Assembly (NCBI RefSeq): GCF_000018405.1 | Contig: NC_009943.1 | Span: forward strand, 2,917,001-2,981,000 | From: Desulfosudis oleivorans Hxd3 | GTDB taxonomy: Bacteria > Desulfobacterota > Desulfobacteria > Desulfobacterales > Desulfosudaceae | Reading direction: 5' to 3' | Length of the DNA stretch: 64,000 bases | Part shown: one piece after another, positions 62,777 through 64,000 of the stretch | How the letters are laid out: each line of letters opens with the position of its first letter | How positions within the stretch are numbered: the first letter of the stretch is position 1 | Position numbers and translations under genes: made by a program | Notes under the pieces: model-generated | Told to the model about the DNA's origin: nothing | The model's input: only the letters and a program-made list of their open reading frames with translations | Database searches by the model: none

Positions 62777-64000
62777 TTGTCAAAATACTTTTTTTGGGAT
62801 ATTGTCGCAACAACCATGATGACACTGGATCAAAAAAAACTCTACAGACTGCCCTGGGACCAACGCAACAGCCCTGGTGGATGGATTGAAATAACGGACC
62901 GGTGCGATCTGTCCTGTCGCGGCTGTTACCGGCACACCCTGGAAGGAGACCGGTCGCTGGAGACCATTTGCTCGGATGTGGTGGCGCTTCAGCAGGCCCT
63001 TAACTGTGAAACCATCGCCATTGCCGGCGGTGAACCCCTGCTGCATCCCCGGTTGCCGGAAATCGTCAGCTTTATTGCCGGGCGAGGGCTCAAACCCCGG
63101 CTGCTGACAAACGGCCACTGCCTGACACCTGAGCTGGCCGCCACCCTGAAAAAGGCCGGCCTTGCCGCCTTCCATTTTCACGTGGATTATCAACAGAACC
63201 GGCCCGGTTGGACGGGGAAGGATGAACAGGAGCATAACACACTGCGCCAGCACTATGCCGACATGGTGTTCCAACTGGGTGGCGTGGAGTGCGGATTTTA
63301 TACAACGGTCTATCGCTCCTCCCTGGATCAGATTCCCCATATCGTAAGGTGGCTTCACAAAAATCCCCACAAAGTCCAGCACCTCTCCCTGATCGTGTTT
63401 CGGGGGCTGCCGGACACACCCGCCATTACCTACCATGTCAACGGCCGGCCGGTGGACATTCGTCAAATGCGAACCCGGGTGGCGGACACCCACGAGATTA
63501 CCATCCGTTCCGAAGATGTCTGGCGTATTATCAATGACCACTTCCCCGGTTCCTGGCCCAGCGCCTATACGCCAGGCACCGCGGCGCCGGAGACCTTCAA
63601 ATTTCTTGTCATTCCTTATATTGGCAGCAAAAAACAGATCTTCGGCACCGCCGGCCCTGTCACAATCAAAATGGGTCTCTGGGTACTGCGTCTTTTTTCT
63701 CGAAAATATGCCATTGCGGCCCGCGAATTCGGGGTGGGGAAAAAAATTTTTCTGTTTGCGCTGATCGACGGCCGAATGCGTCAGGCATTGAAAACCTATC
63801 TGAAATGCGTGATACGAAACCCCTCTGTTCTGGCTGAAAAAATCTATACCCAGACCATCAACATTCAGCAGCCCCTGGAGGTTATCAGCGGCAAAATGAA
63901 CCTGTGTGACGGCTGCGTCAACTACATGCTCCACGAAGGAGAACTGGTCCATTCCTGCCGGCTGGATGAATACAGAATGTTCGGCGGTCCTCTTGTGCCG
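62777..64000 (+). CDS. Radical SAM protein, 3' end outside the window
   Basis: The frame is open to the window end (408 codons seen). The start is uncertain: TTG at 62777 has GAGG eight bases upstream and adds a plausible N-terminus, while ATG at 62816 has no ribosome binding site. From 62777, the radical SAM cluster is Cys43-x3-Cys47-x2-Cys50 (DRCDLSCRGC) and the SAM-binding GGE is IAGGEPLLHP. Near the visible end a Cys-rich segment (LCDGCVNYM then SC) suggests an auxiliary iron-sulfur site. The substrate is unknown; it follows the SGNH-like gene directly. Confidence 0.75.
   Translation, partial: MSKYFFWDIVATTMMTLDQKKLYRLPWDQRNSPGGWIEITDRCDLSCRGCYRHTLEGDRSLETICSDVVALQQALNCETIAIAGGEPLLHPRLPEIVSFIAGRGLKPRLLTNGHCLTPELAATLKKAGLAAFHFHVDYQQNRPGWTGKDEQEHNTLRQHYADMVFQLGGVECGFYTTVYRSSLDQIPHIVRWLHKNPHKVQHLSLIVFRGLPDTPAITYHVNGRPVDIRQMRTRVADTHEITIRSEDVWRIINDHFPGSWPSAYTPGTAAPETFKFLVIPYIGSKKQIFGTAGPVTIKMGLWVLRLFSRKYAIAAREFGVGKKIFLFALIDGRMRQALKTYLKCVIRNPSVLAEKIYTQTINIQQPLEVISGKMNLCDGCVNYMLHEGELVHSCRLDEYRMFGGPLVP

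Overview
The window looks like a chromosomal segment of a GC-rich, anaerobic member of the Desulfobacterota (former Deltaproteobacteria), probably close to the Desulfosarcina/Desulfococcus/Desulfosudis group. This is an inference, from the cobalamin-type radical SAM genes, the Thi4/ThiC pairing behind a TPP riboswitch, the leuS-lptE, yajC-secD-secF and ftsE-ftsX-envC-ctpA orders, and intergenic palindromes of kinds I associate with these genomes. No 16S gene is present, so the placement is tentative.

Layout. 1-4.0 kb: two tandem paralogous membrane proteins with TPR tails (TMTC-like), the first cut by the window edge. 4.3-10.9 kb: an envelope locus of two small secreted proteins carrying an LDxISGQAG-type N-terminal motif, a stand-alone C39 peptidase, an SH3b/SPOR/outer-membrane-barrel protein and a FadL-like porin; it resembles the loci annotated as Fil putative pilus systems in Acinetobacter. 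11.0-12.7 kb: a periplasmic beta-propeller. 12.8-15.3 kb, minus strand: tRNA-Lys(CTT), TPP riboswitch with terminator, thiC, thi4. 15.5-28.1 kb: a radical SAM hot spot, with an AmmeMemoRadiSam set (Memo-AMMECR1 fusion, spermidine-synthase-like membrane protein, Tat-leader radical SAM enzyme), two further B12/radical SAM genes and a tandem triplet of paralogous B12/radical SAM genes. 28.4-45.6 kb: housekeeping genes (rpsT, lptE, leuS, rng, a LysM-like membrane protein, yajC, secD, secF, dprA, topA, a ClC channel, a PAS-GGDEF diguanylate cyclase). 45.6-53.5 kb: a HIT hydrolase, ftsE-ftsX-envC-like, ctpA, a YibQ-like deacetylase and prmA. 53.6-60.2 kb: a giant repeat-rich autotransporter split by a complete IS5-family element. 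60.3-64.0 kb: a lipoprotein metallopeptidase candidate, an SGNH-hydrolase-like protein and a radical SAM gene cut by the window end.

How it works together. Much of the content concerns the cell envelope: LPS assembly (lptE), protein export (yajC/secD/secF), septal peptidoglycan hydrolysis (FtsEX-EnvC, CtpA), outer-membrane barrels and an autotransporter. The first Fil-like gene and the autotransporter have look-alike promoters, long leaders and ribosome binding sites, suggesting similar control.

The intergenic DNA is unusually rich in structured repeats. The most striking is a roughly 170-bp element present twice (29431-29598, 46470-46648), in which loops and flanks are conserved while both helices change in a compensatory way. 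A second palindrome family, with an invariant TCAAG loop, behaves the same way. NNCGAT hexamer runs and REPIN-like doublets are also present.
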